Positions 47,386 through 59,920 are shown, numbered from the stretch's first letter. The stretch: DNA of 64,000 bases from Amia ocellicauda (GCF_036373705.1 NC_089858.1:34570749-34634748), one strand, 5' to 3'. The notes: generated by a model from the letters alone, not told the origin. Numbers and translations are program-made.

Positions 47386-50300
47386 GAACTGCCTGCGACT
47401 CGAGTGTCTTGTTGTGCTTCTCTGTGAATGTTTAAATGAAATCCAGGTCCACCTGAAAGAAAATGAAAACCACTTCCCCCGTGATACCGACGTGCAAGCG
47501 ATCCCAAACAGCGATCCGTTTGTCTGCGTTTTCGCACTTTCGCATTTCAGAAAGCTGTTAGTGACTCACGGGGGCCGGGATGGCAGCTCGCCCCAGGTCT
47601 CCTGCCTTGGGTAAGTGTGTAATTCACTTCAGTTGCTCTGTAGCTCTTTCAGATGCTAAGCGGGGGGAGCTAATGCACTGCATTAGGCGTTTAAGGAGCC
47701 GGAGGAGCAGAGGAATTCTCCCAGGATGCATCAGTAAGTGCAGAATGGCTGCTGGGATGGCAGCTCCCTCCCAGGCAGCTCCACCACCATTCTCCAGGGA
47801 GGCAGGGAGTGGAATCGATTACCCCACAGCTTTTTTTTTTTTCTTTTTCTTTTTCAAGATCCAGACTTCACCCTTTCCCGGTTCCTCCAGGATCTTTTAA
47901 CCATTTTATGAATGATTGTTTTTAAAATGACTTTTAAAAATGAATCTTAACTGTTTTTAAAGATTTAGTTGTTTTTAAATCACTAATTGTTTAGGGTTTT
48001 TTTGGTTTAGTTTTGTTCTATTTTTTTGTCAAATACATTGTCCGTTTTGGATTTAATTTTAAATGCATTGGACCTTTTTTGTTTGTTTTTTATTTTTACC
48101 TTTTAATTGTTTCTTTATTTTGTCCAGTGCATTTTCAGTTATTTTCAATGTATTTGACTTTTATGTTGGTAGCAGTTTTGCTTTAATCACGTTTGTTTTG
48201 TTGTTTTGTGCACTTGTTTATTTGAAGTTAAGTATTTTGTTTTTCGTTAAATCACAAAGTGATTTTAAGAATTGATTTTAAAAAAGTTTTTAATCATAAG
48301 TATTAAAAATTTGAATTGTTTTTATTTGTTAAATGTAAAATACTCCAAACAATAAAACAGTATTTCCCGGTTCCTCCAGGTTTTTTCTTTCAGGATTCTT
48401 AGGGAACGCTACCTTCCAGTGCCTCGCCTCTGAACTGCCACCGTCCGCCTGTCTCGGCTCTGCCTGCTGGTTTCAGCACAGACCCCTCTACTGGCTCACT
48501 GTAGCCAAGCCTGCAAAGGGCTAGATTAGCATTTTAGGTGTTTGTGTGTGTTCATGATGTATAGTAGTGTGTCAGTGTTCGTGGTGTATTGAAGAGTGCG
48601 CGTGTGTGTGTGCGTCAGTGTTCATGATGTATGGCAGTGTGTGGTTGTCAGAGTGCACTAGCCTGATTGCCTTGTCTCTCTCAGTGGGGGGGAACAGGCA
48701 GTGCTGATTAATATTCATGTGTTTCAGTCTGCACATCGCACCGCCTCTGACCCCAGTCAGCTGTGAACATCCCGGACGCACTGCTGCTCTGTCCTCCTGA
48801 ACGGGGGCAGGTGAGGATCCCTCTGTCTGTCCCCGCCTGCCTCTCCTCTGCTTGTGTTGTTTGTCTGTTTCTGGCGCATAAGCAAAGGAGAGGAAGTAAA
48901 GAAATTGAAGAGGAAACCTGGATGTGTGGAGGCCACTGAAATGTCATTTATTCAGTTACTAACTCAGACAAAGTTAGAGTGAAGATTTTAGAATCAATTT
49001 ATTTATGCTTTTGACAAGAATTTGAAGGTGATCTTTGAATGGGCAGTTGTGATCAGGCTGGGAACTTCTTTAACATTTTACAAAAATCAACAAAAAGCAG
49101 CCATGATCTAAGAGTCAACAACAGATTCCGAGATTCTAGGCTGAGGCATCCATACTGCCCCCCCAGAAACAAACTTTTGTCTTGGAAATGTCCACAAAAT
49201 TAGATCTTCCAGGCATCACTCCCAGCATCCTCCCTGCTCTTCCCTCGGTGCAGCTGCGTGTGCCGGACCTCCTCCTCCTCCACTGCTGTTGCTGTGCCTC
49301 TGCAAGATCGCATTGCAGGTCATCTGGTAGCAAATTAAATCACCGGCCGGCGCTCAGACCTGGGCTGGCCAGCTAATGGGGCCTTATCTGATTAGTGCAG
49401 CTTTACTGTACAACTGGGGGCAGGGCCGAGACTCGGTGAAATCCAGTGAGTCACCAACTCTGTTTAAAACAATTCGGCAGCCATGGCCCTGGTGAGGGGT
49501 GGGGGGTCTCTTTGAAATCCCCACCTGATTCAGTTTGGTTTAGCGAATACATGTCTTGGTTGTGGTCCTTGAGAGCCCAAAGTGCAAAAAATCTGCATTG
49601 GGCCCTTTACTGTGCTGTGATGTAGTGGGGCATTCCAGGGCCAGCACTGGCCTGTGTCTTGGATGAGGGCGAGGCTGCAGGCTGGACGGGAAGCAGAAAT
49701 GGAAGAGGATGCTCCATGGGGAGCGTTGCCACTGCGTTCGGCATTTTCACAGAATGCCATTAGCAGGTTTTCCAAGCAGAAAAGTGTGTGTCAGTGAGTG
49801 TGTAGGGGTGGGGGCGTGACAGTTAAATACAGAAGACTAAGCTGAGGGAAGTCATCCACTAATTATGTGGGTGAATCGACCCAAAGGATATTTAATTGGG
49901 TCCGGCAGCAGCGATGATGGGAAGTAGACATTCCACAGTCAGAGCATCTCACCAGCTGCTGACCTCCTCTCCCACACAGACAGGGAACGTCTGCAGACCG
50001 GCACTGCCAGGACTGACCGCCTCGCCCTGAGTGCACCCCGTGCCACTGAAGAGGTGTGTGTGCGTGTGAGAGAGAGCACATCTGTGTCTTTGTTTTCTTC
50101 CTCTCCCTGTCTGTTCGCTCACAGGGGCCGTCGACAGCAGAGCCGCACGGCCCACGCCCTGGTAACCCACGGCAACATCACAAGCACTGCAGTGGGAGGA
50201 GCTGCGGGCTTCGGCGGGATCCCATTGGCTGGCAGCAGGTGTGCTGAGGTTCCGTATGGTGTGGAGAGGGGGAGGAGGAGGAGAGAGGGCCGTGTCCGAG

Positions 50301-51620
50301 AGAGAGACGATGCAGATTGTCACTGCAGACCGTGGGAGGTGGATCTGTCATTTGACTTAATTGTGTATTTCTGTATGTATGTGTTGCTTGGGAATGCATT
50401 TTTCTTCAGCTGAAATGCTTATCTAATATGATATGCAAAATAACCCATAATCCCTTAGGCACAAACTATATGTTTGCATTTCAGAGCAGGGTGTAAGGGA
50501 AAAGCTCACCTCAGCAGTTAGCAGAGTGGAGACGCCTGGCTGTAGCGTGCAGACCCCACCCTCAGGCCCCCACAGCTGTCCACCCTCAGACTTCATTTCA
50601 ATCACAACGAGAGGATTCTTTACCAAGCAGCTCCTGGGTGCCACTGAGAAGCTGGGGTTCAAAAAGCAAGGAAAGGACAGCTTTGCTGAACCCCCTGCCC
50701 AAAAATAAATAAAAAGGTGCTGACATTTTATTTATTTGTTTGTTTACGTACAAATTTGGGGAGGAAAAATATAATTGCAACAGATGCAGAAAGATGACCA
50801 GGGGCCCCAGTCTAAACAGCGCACAGGGACTCGGACCGGCACCGGCTTTTAGGCTCCTGAGTGACTCGAGTGTGCCTGCAGCGGAGGGAGACCGTTCGCT
50901 CTCAATATGCTGATGTTAACTGTCTTGGACTGGCGGGCTGGTAAAAGGGGATCTGAATTTACACTCCCTGGGTGCCGGTGGTGATGCTGCGTGTTTCAGT
51001 GGGCTGTGGCTCTGTGGGAGGAGGGCTGCCTCGTTCATCGATACAGATGAAAACGCAGGCATGCGGGGGGAAGCATATCGCAGCTGCACAAACCGTATTA
51101 ACCCACAGTGCAAGATGAACATGCCTGGGGCTAGGAGCACTGTGCAATGCTAAACTGATTCCCCGCCACACTTCCTTAATTGTTTGTTTGTTTGTTCTTT
51201 TTAAGTAGGAGGTTTATATTCTACTCAGTATATTTCTGTGGAAGGCAAGACAAACCACTGAATAAGGATACCACATCGCGTGAGGAATACACCAAAAACA
51301 AGGTGCACAACGTTGCAGATAAAAACAAAACATCCTTTGTCCTGTGAAGCTCTGAGATTCCAGTTCAATAGGCTCCTTTCTTTCTTTCTCTCCCTCTCTC
51401 TCACGTACTGGCTCAGGGCTCGGCTACGCGGGCGGCTCCTGCACGCTTCACGGGACTTGTGTTCAGATGTTTACAGAGAGAGCCCTTCTGCACAAGTAGC
51501 AGGCCTGCTTTGATGTGCCAGCCAGCTCTCCGAAGGAGCACCAGCCTGGAGACAACAGGGCTTAATTAGGGAGAGGCTGGGAGGGGGGAGGGAGGCTGAT
51601 TCAGACCTAAAGACCCCCCT

Positions 51621-51654
<34 letters not shown>

Positions 51655-52185
51655 CAGTGCTGGCGCCAGGTTGTGCCCAGCCTGCCTGTTCAGCCCCTCT
51701 CTTCTGTGCTGCTCAGAGGGGAGCCACAAGCCAGCTTAACCCATTGTGCACCGTAACAAAACAAAGCCACCAGCCACCAGCCCGGCACACACGCTTTCAG
51801 AAGGAATGAAGCCTCTGAATTTAATAGAATACACTTTTCTTTTTAATGTGAAGCAAGAGAAATGTAATTAGGCCTAACGCAGAGACCGCTCAGCAGGAAT
51901 TAAAATATGCTTTTATATCTCAGTGTAGATGCCACGGATACACGGACACACACAGAGAGACTAGAGCCCGCTGTTCCACGTACTGTAGTTATCCGTCTCT
52001 GCTGCCACTGCCTGTGTTGTACACGCCTGGCCCGTGTTCCTGCTGCAGAAAAGGGTCGGCCGAACAGCAAGGTTTTCGGTGGAAAGGCCAGAGCGATCTT
52101 ATCAGGGCAACACTGGTCAGCAGTCTTTGCTTTGTTGTGAATCACACTCCCCCTTGCTGTTGGTCGTGTCTCATTGGTCACATTG

Positions 52186-52219
<34 letters not shown>

Positions 52220-52837
52220 GCCCAAGGGAGACATTATTTTCAGAAAGGGCCAGAGAGGTCTTTGGGCTACCTCATCTCCATGGAAACAAGGCCTTGACTC
52301 GCAGCCCCTACTGAGTGGAGAGCAAACCAGCGCGACTGGACCCCTCCCCATCCCGTCTCTCCTTCTCTTTCTCTCTTCACTCTCTTCTGTTCTTCGTGTG
52401 GTGCAAACGGATATCAACCAGAATGTGTGTGTGCACGACAAGGACACGTGTATTATAATGTTTGTCATGTCATAAATAGACTATAAACTGAAGTGAACAT
52501 GAATAGTCTGTCTAGCTATAGCAAATAAAGAATAACGATAGTATGTCTTTTAATTGATATTTTAATATACATCAATCGATAAAATTCCTAAAAAAAAAGT
52601 TGTGATTGATTGTACTGTGCTGGGCTCTGTGAAGACATGGTGAGTGCCAAGTGCTTTAAAGTGCAGTTGAACCCGAAACCAGCCACGGATAGAGCTATTG
52701 ATTGGGCTTTCCTGTTCAAAATATATATGACCCTGAAACCAATATACACATGAAAACGAATCAATTAATTGATATTGACCGGAAAAGAAAAAAGCTTGTC
52801 AGTTTCCACAACTTGGATTCTCTCTCTCTTTTTTTAT
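47386..52837. other. Intergenic BNIP3L-DPYSL2, no gene seen
   Basis: No supported protein or RNA gene. Notable are the AT-rich block between 18-bp direct repeats (47874-48380), a (TC)n tract (about 51622-51652) and a (CA)n tract (about 52190-52217). A segment at 48727-48809 sits between a TTTCAG and a GGTGAGG and could be an untranslated exon, but this is weak. PNMA2, which lies here in human, is not visible. Confidence 0.45.
47874..48380. repeat. AT-rich block between perfect 18-bp direct repeats
   Basis: TTTCCCGGTTCCTCCAGG occurs at 47874-47891 and again at 48363-48380. The 471 bases between are strongly AT-rich with recurring TTTTTAAA and TTTTGTT words, unlike the GC-richer flanks. This is the pattern of an insertion with a long target-site duplication, or of a tandem duplication later filled. 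No coding capacity; family unknown. Confidence 0.7.
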
Positions 52838-52901
52838 AGAAATTATAACTACTAGTACCCTAACCATAACCCTAACCCTAAGAAATTATAACTACTAGTA
52901 C
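52838..52901. repeat. Short interstitial telomere-type repeat with duplicated flanks
   Basis: A 22-base patch of CCCTAA-type repeats, one unit degenerate (CCATAA), at 52859-52880 sits between two perfect copies of a 21-bp flank containing AAATTATAACTACTAGTAC (52838-52858 and 52881-52901). Confidence 0.85.
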
Positions 52902-53079
52902 TTTACATCTCGCGGTGATGTTCAATTATGATTCAATCAATCAACCGTTAAATTACGTGATTTATTACTAATGCAGCGGGTTACAACGAACAACTGACCA
53001 TACTAAGACAAAGAAATAAGCACACGCACACTCTCTCACTCTCTCTTGTTTGTGTGTGTGTGCTTATTGTTGTGTGCTT

Positions 53080-54742
53080 ACACTCACACACACACACACT
53101 GAAATAGAAACACACACACACTCACAAATAGAAACTCACACACACTGAAATAGAAACACACACACACAGTAACACACTCACTCACACTCACGCACACACA
53201 CAGTAACACACGCACACACACAGTAACACACACACACACAGTAACACACACACACAGTAACACACTCACACACACAGTAACACACACACACAGTAACACA
53301 CACTCACACACAGTAACACACACACACAGTAACACACACTCACACACACAGTAACACACACACACAGTAACACACTCACACACACAGTAACACACACACA
53401 CAGTAACACACACACACACAGTAACACACACACAGTAACACACACTCACACACACAGTAACACACACACACAGTAACACACACACACACAGTAACACACA
53501 CACACAGTAACACACACACACACAGTAACACTCACACACAGTAACACACACACTCACACACAGTAACACACACACACACAGTAACACTCACACACACAGT
53601 AACACACACACAGTAACACACACACTCACACACACACACAGTAACACACACACACAGTAACACACACACACACAGTAACACACACTCACACACACAGTAA
53701 CACACACACACACAGTAACACTCACACACACAGTAACACACACACACAGTAACACACACTGTAACACACTCACACACACAGTAACACACACTCTCACACA
53801 CACACAGTAACACACACACTCACACACAGTAACACACACACACACAGTAACACACACACACACAGTAACACACACTCTCACACACACACACAGTAACACA
53901 CACACTCACACACAGTAACACACTCACACACACAGTAACACACACACACAGTAACACACACTCACACACACAGTAATACACACACACACAGTAACACACA
54001 CACTCACACACACAGTAACACACACACACAGTAACACTCACACACACAGTAACACACATACACAGTAACACACACACACACAGTAACACACACTCACACA
54101 CAGTAACACACTCACACACACAGTAACACACACTCACACACACACTCACACACACACACACACAGTAACACACACACACAGTAACACACACACAGTAACA
54201 CACTCACACACACACACACACAGTAACACTCACACACACAGTAACACACACTCACACACACACACACACAGTAACACTCACACACACAGTAACACACACT
54301 CACACACAGTAACACACACACACAGTAACACACACACTCACACACACAGTAACACACACACACACAGTAACACACACACACAGTAACACACACACTCACA
54401 CACACAGTAACACACACACACAGTAACACACACACACAGTAACACACACACACACAGTAACACTCACACACACAGTAACACACACACACAGTAACACACA
54501 CTCACACACAGTAACACACTCACACACACAGTAACACACACACACAGTAACACACACTCACACACAGTAACACACTCACACACACAGTAACACACACTCA
54601 CACACACACACACACAGTAACACACACACACAGTAACACACTCACACACACAGTAACACACACTCACACACACACACACACAGTAACACACACACACACA
54701 GTAACACACACACTCACACACACACACACACACACACACACT
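53080..54742. repeat. CACACAGTAA minisatellite, about 1.65 kb
   Basis: A tandem array of (CA)n blocks punctuated by GTAA, units of about 12-24 bases, with variants carrying CACTCACA. The core word is ACACACACAGTAAC; lines I counted carry about four GTAA per 60 bases. The first 80 bases use a different punctuation (CACTGAAATAGAAACACA). The tract opens long Cys/Val/Tyr frames on the minus strand in several frames; these are not genes. It ends about 1.45 kb upstream of the DPYSL2 start codon. Confidence 0.95.
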
Positions 54743-54759
54743 CCTCCAGTTCAGCAGTG

Positions 54760-56149
54760 TTGCGTGGTGCTGAAGGGACAGCGCCCATCTTGCACCGGAA
54801 CGACCGTCCAGCGCGCCGGTGTGATCAAACTCCAGCCCCGGGAGCCGCTGCTCAGAGGCGGCCACAATTACCAGTATTTGAGGTGCTCGTTTATGCTTTT
54901 CGATGCTGACGTCAGGTACTTCACAGCACCCCCCTGGGCTCGCATGTCCGCCTCCTATCCGCCCAGTGAAAAATACTATTGTTGTATCATCTTCAGTTTT
55001 CATTCATCCTGAGTCCACGTCCCACTGACTGGTATATATATTAAAGAACATGCTTTCAAATAATAATAACGCTTTTATTAGGATTATCATTGGTTTTATT
55101 AGTATTGGTATTATATTAACATTAAGTAGTAGTAGTACAACTTCCAATCAATCTTCAGAGTTTCAGTTTAATCTACATCTGACATTTATTCTGAAAGAAA
55201 AGTTCATTCATTTCAACGCTTGGCCAATGCAGCTAGAGAGACCGCGCCTTTATGGGTGGGGGGGCTTACTGACAACAACACAACACGTTATTGAGATCCA
55301 TCATTCATTTTGTCAGCATTGCGCTTCGCAAAGAGAGACGCAGCCCGGGGGGGCGATAATAATAATAAAGCTGCCAATGCCTTAATTTGCAGGATGTCTT
55401 GAGTGGGAAAAGACTATAAACCTGAAATACAATGTACAGGGGTAGTACAATGTATTCACCACTGCCACCGCATCACTTCCGGATGAACACCCATCCCTCT
55501 CTCTCTCTCTCTCTCTCTCTCTCACATGTGCTTTCCTCTTCAGTGTTGCAATAGTCCTGGCATGTCTCTAGCCCACGCCTTAGATGCAACAGATTATAGA
55601 CCCAGCCGATTCCTAAAGAGCTGCGAAAGCGACCATATGAGGAATAAGGACAATAACTAAAGTGCCTGGAGGAAGAAGAATCGATCCCGCTAATAGGTTT
55701 CATTCTGCATTTCATTACAAACAAACAAAAATCAGTGCTTAGAAATATAACCCGGAGACACGGCAAAGACACCCCCTAGAAGCACAAGTGATGGTCTTGC
55801 GCCTGTCGCTGTGACAGGGGGTTTCATTTCAGCTGCTGCCTGGCATAATCAGAAAAAGTCGAATCACAATGACTTGCGCATTGGAGATTCTGTACACATC
55901 TCACGTATACTGTAAAGCCTAATTTATTGTCTTTATTCCCCCCCCCCTCCCTCACCAACCCCCCCACCCCCACCACTCCGCCTCCCCCACTGACCTCCCC
56001 CCATGCATTTCATCCTCTTTTCCTTTCAGGGCTCCAGACCGGTCCAGACTGCGCCTCTCGTTCTGTATTGACTGAGCTGGGGGACCACCTGCACCCCCCC
56101 ACACTGGAGACGGCAGCTGTGTTTGCTTTGTAGCAGTAGCAGCACCGGC

Positions 56150-56183
<34 letters not shown>

Positions 56184-56194
56184 TCTTTTGAACG
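54760..56194 (+). promoter_or_regulatory. DPYSL2: DPYSL2 long-isoform upstream region and 5' UTR
   Basis: Directly after the minisatellite comes a CpG-bearing block (54770-54960) with a perfect TGACGTCA at 54907-54914. A (CT)n tract lies at about 55496-55523. A polypyrimidine tract followed by TTTCAG at 56024-56029 looks like a 3' splice site, so the coding exon may start at 56030 and an untranslated exon may lie further upstream. A CAG repeat is at 56151-56181. The transcription start is unknown. Confidence 0.5.
56151..56181 (+). repeat. DPYSL2: (GCA)n repeat in DPYSL2 5' UTR
   Basis: About ten uninterrupted GCA/CAG units end 13 bases before the start codon at 56195. It lies in the mRNA but outside the reading frame of the chosen start. 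Confidence 0.9.
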
Positions 56195-56455
56195 ATGTCC
56201 ACCACCGAGGAAGTGCCTGCCTTCTTCAGGAACATGGGCTCGGGCAGCCCCAAGCCGCGGCAGAAATTCTGCGGCATGTTCTGCCCGGTGGAGGGCGCGA
56301 CCGACAGCAAGACGCTGGATCTGGACTCGCTGTCTGCGGGCCGGGGCGGCGGCAGGGCGGAGAGCCGGGTCATTGACAAGCAAGGGGACATCCAAAGGAA
56401 GGTGGAGATCCGGAGGAGCACCGGCAAGGAAATGCTCCAGAACCTCAACGACATG
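56195..56455 (+). CDS. DPYSL2: DPYSL2 long-isoform (CRMP2A) first coding exon
   Basis: Partial gene: 87 codons ending at an ATG|GTAAGT donor, phase 0, with the rest outside the window. Collapsin response mediator proteins bind tubulin and relay semaphorin signals in growing axons; the long A form differs from the common B form only in this N-terminal region. Matching blocks are EEVPAFFRNMGSGSPKPRQK, FCGMFCPVEGA, SKTLDLDSLSAGRG and the exit KVEIRRSTGKEMLQNLND. DPYSL3 has a similar long N terminus, but its corresponding words differ (RQKYGGMFCNVEG), and the neighbouring genes fit DPYSL2. The start at 56195 has context AACGATGTC; no upstream in-frame ATG improves the match. Confidence 0.85.
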
Positions 56456-56549
56456 GTAAGTGTGTTAATATGCGCAGTCATGGTACAGGTCTGTTGTATG
56501 TGGTCTGTTCCTCACCCTGCAGCCAGTCTTCTTTTGCATGTTGTTGTTG

Positions 56550-56626
<77 letters not shown>

Positions 56627-59600
56627 GGTCAACATGTCTTAATAAAATAATATATATATATACATTCAATACTCCTCCTCCTACTAATATTAATAATAAT
56701 ACTGATCACATGAATGAAAGAATGACCACAGCAAACACACCCTGTATTGATCACATTTTCCTCAGTCGCTCACGACTTGTTACTAATCCACCGCGTGTCG
56801 GGGAGGCGGACTGTGACAGCAATCACTTTCCAGCACGGAGGACATTTGATTTTGGAAGCTTTAAACTAACGATGGCTGCGTAATCCTGCCTGACAAAGGC
56901 CAGCAATGCACCTGCCGAGTAAGAAAGTGGGCAGCCATGCCTTTTGCACGGGCAACATTTGCAAAGTCACTGCCTCTATGCAATCTCTCTGGTTTTTGTT
57001 TGGTTTTTCCCTTTGTGCGTTTACCCAGGTCTCACAGGCTCTTGAGTAGAATTGAAATACAAATTATCAATTATTCTCCTGATATCAGAGACAGGAGTGT
57101 GCACCACCATTCCCAATAGCACCTACAGCTGGCTCTAGTACCTGGCCTGACCTAAAGAAGAAAAAGTCAACAAAACTCAAGCCCATTTCATTCATGGTAT
57201 AGACAATCCTAAAGACTGTCCACAGTCCCGCTGTCCACAGTCCCATCAATTGTCCTTTGATACGGCGACTGAAGAATACAGTACTTCCATAGAACATGTT
57301 TTCTAACGCAAAAAGAATGAGAGAACTCAGCCTCTTCAGTCTCTCTCTCTGTCCAGATCATCCCAGAGATGTTCTATGGGCTGGGGTTTAGGACTCCAAA
57401 CAATAGCCAGGCAGAGTTCTCAGATGCTGTTGTCCTTCTGTGACACTCCCATCTTTGTGACACTTTGTGCATTATCACATGGCACTCAACCCTCCCTATA
57501 AAACTCCATCAATTCTGGCAGTGACAATTTACTTTTCTACAAAACAAACAACTCACATTACTGGCTGGAATGATCACAAACACTAACCTCTCTGTAGCCC
57601 CCTGGACCAGCCTATGACCAGCAGAAGGTCTGTCTGAATACTTTGTGTAACAGTGAGGGGCTAAACTGTGTCTTCAGAGTTTCTAGAATACTTTTCTCTT
57701 AAGCTTCCCAGCTCCCTTTGTGTTCCTTTGTCAACAACTGCAAAACATCCAAACACATCAAGGGGAAGTTTTTGACATGATTAAAGCGCACGTAAGGATG
57801 GGAACCCAGCTGCCAAGCAACTGTTAGCAACACAATCGTTTAATTTCTCATTGAAGTGCTACAGGTGTCTTCCTTCACTACAGCAGTTCTTCGCAGCTCA
57901 AGTGGCAGTCCATATAATCTGAATTGCACATGTGAACACAGTGTAAAGATCTAGATGGGTCTGTAAACTGGGCCACAAGCTTCATGCTACCTTAGAACTG
58001 TTAGCACTTGTGTCGGGTTGGTACATGCAAGAAATAGATTTATGACAAGAGTGCCAACTTTAAAGGGTGAGGTAGTTCCTCTTGGACAGATTCTGTCTGG
58101 CATGAAAAAGCAAACTGTGGGCATTGCCACTGTGGCACTCAGTCACGTCTTGGTGTCGTTCGTTGACATTAATCCAAAGGAAGAGAATAGGGAATCAAGA
58201 ATCGCACACTGTACTGCTGCTGCAGAGTCATCAGGCAACAGTTTTACCTATTAACACATGGATGGAGTGAATTAAAGTCCAGTAACTGCTGCAGGGTAAA
58301 GCGCAGTTCAGGGGCTCAGAGGTGAAGCTGGCAGCTCGGCCTAGCCACCATTAGAAGCTAAACTGAACTTCATACAAACCCAAGTGGGCATGGAAATCTC
58401 TTAACAACACCCTGAGGAGACCGAGGCAGCAACTGGAATAATCCCTCAAAAATGTATGCAAAGAAAGGAGAGCCACTTCTCCACCACCTGGAGAAGGTTA
58501 TTAGCAGGTTCTGCTCATCGACTGGACTCAAAGAATCACTGAGATGAGCCCAAAAGACAAAGGACTGCAGGAATAAAGAAACAAGCCAACAAACAAACAT
58601 TGCTCTTGACTACAATACAATTAATACTGTGAAACAGTGCACTCTATCCTAATCTTCGGAATTAAGAACATAAGAGTTAATGTAGTGATTAGAGGTAACT
58701 ATGGGCTTGAGTCACTGATAGTTCAGCGATCTAGTAAAAGTGTCCCGTCACCTCTTGCCTCGTCCCAGTGAATAAGCACTAACTTCAGTTCTTTTTTATA
58801 TTCTCTAAATATGGGTTGTGCCTTTTGTCAAAAATGTAGGGACTGATTGGAGTAGGACAGGTAATTGAGATGCACAGGAATAGAAAATAACAATACAGCG
58901 ATCTCGTGACATGTTTTTTCTCAAACATTTAATGTTTCTTTAACCAGATCATATTTTAAATCTGTAATTTCCATTTCAACTGTAGACACACATTTACACA
59001 TTTCCTGCGTTGTCAATGCAAACAGCTGGATCCCCCCAGTTTTGTCCCTAGACTGAATCAGTGTTCAACAGACTTAGACAATATAATTAATAAAATAGTA
59101 TAGTTAAAAGAAACAATATTGATGAAACTACAGTAAATCCCTGAAAAAAAATGTTTCAAATGAAGGCTTTGAATATGATTCACTACAACAATACATGCAT
59201 AACTGCACGGATACACACATACATCTGAGTGAGAAGTGCATCGCGATCACAGCAGAATGGGAGAGAGGTAGTGCTGAGCAGTGCATTGTGGTCCTGGTCT
59301 CTGCACTGCGAACATGACATCAGCAAGATGGCGGAGCGTGGTGGCCATCAGCCTTTCTTTTTGGCACAGAAGCGATGAGGGTTTAATGAGTTGCCTACAC
59401 AGTGATCAGTGGAGGAGGGATTAAGTGGGGTGGGAGACAAGGAGAGCATTTTGGGGTCATCTTTACATAAAGTAATTTAATTTCTCACTTACCCCTGCCT
59501 CCTCCTCCCAAGGGAAGGGCAGCTTTAGGCTCTGAGTGCCAGTGTCCTCAGAAGCTAATTACTGATCTGAACTCACTATTCGGACAGTAAGTCAAATTGC

Positions 59601-59920
59601 CAGTTATTTTTAGGCGTTACTCAGCTGCTAATTAAACGATGCATCAGAGAGCTGATGGAATCACATTTAAATCATTTTTAATTTAATATGCTGTAGAAAT
59701 GTGACATCCATGTGCATGAATTGACCTGTTTCTTGTATATTTGCAATGTTTGGGATGCATTTTAAATATATTTTAATCTGTACTCCACATATGTATTTTA
59801 TACGCTGAGAATATAATGTACAAGTCAACCTCACCATATACTTGTACAATCTTTGAGTGGACATTTTGAGTTTAAGTGGAACAGAACACAAGAGGAAAAG
59901 GTTTAAAAAACTCCAATACG
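56456..59920 (+). other. DPYSL2: DPYSL2 intron 1, proximal part
   Basis: Contains an (ATT)n microsatellite (about 56545-56626), AT-rich sequence and one transposase scrap near 57340-57480. No exon for the short-isoform N terminus was found in the window. Confidence 0.65.
57340..57480 (-). pseudogene. Decayed Tc1-like transposase fragment
   Basis: On the minus strand the bases near 57350-57385 read PIEHLWDDL, the signature around the third catalytic residue of Tc1/mariner transposases. A frameshift and stops lie on either side. The termini were not recognised. Confidence 0.5.

Noticed and set aside
47580..47900. 106-residue frame starting MAARPRSPALG
   Set aside because: It ends in a poly-Phe run from a T tract and has no family resemblance.
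53080..54742. CRISPR-like array
   Set aside because: Units are simple CA repeats without unique spacers or palindromic repeats, and the host is a vertebrate.
53084..55003. Several long minus-strand frames rich in Cys, Val and Tyr
   Set aside because: They are translations of the CACACAGTAA minisatellite; all frames of a GT-rich repeat stay open and no domain is present.
58018..58254. 78-residue plus-strand frame in the DPYSL2 intron
   Set aside because: No recognisable domain, splice context or family similarity; chance open frame.
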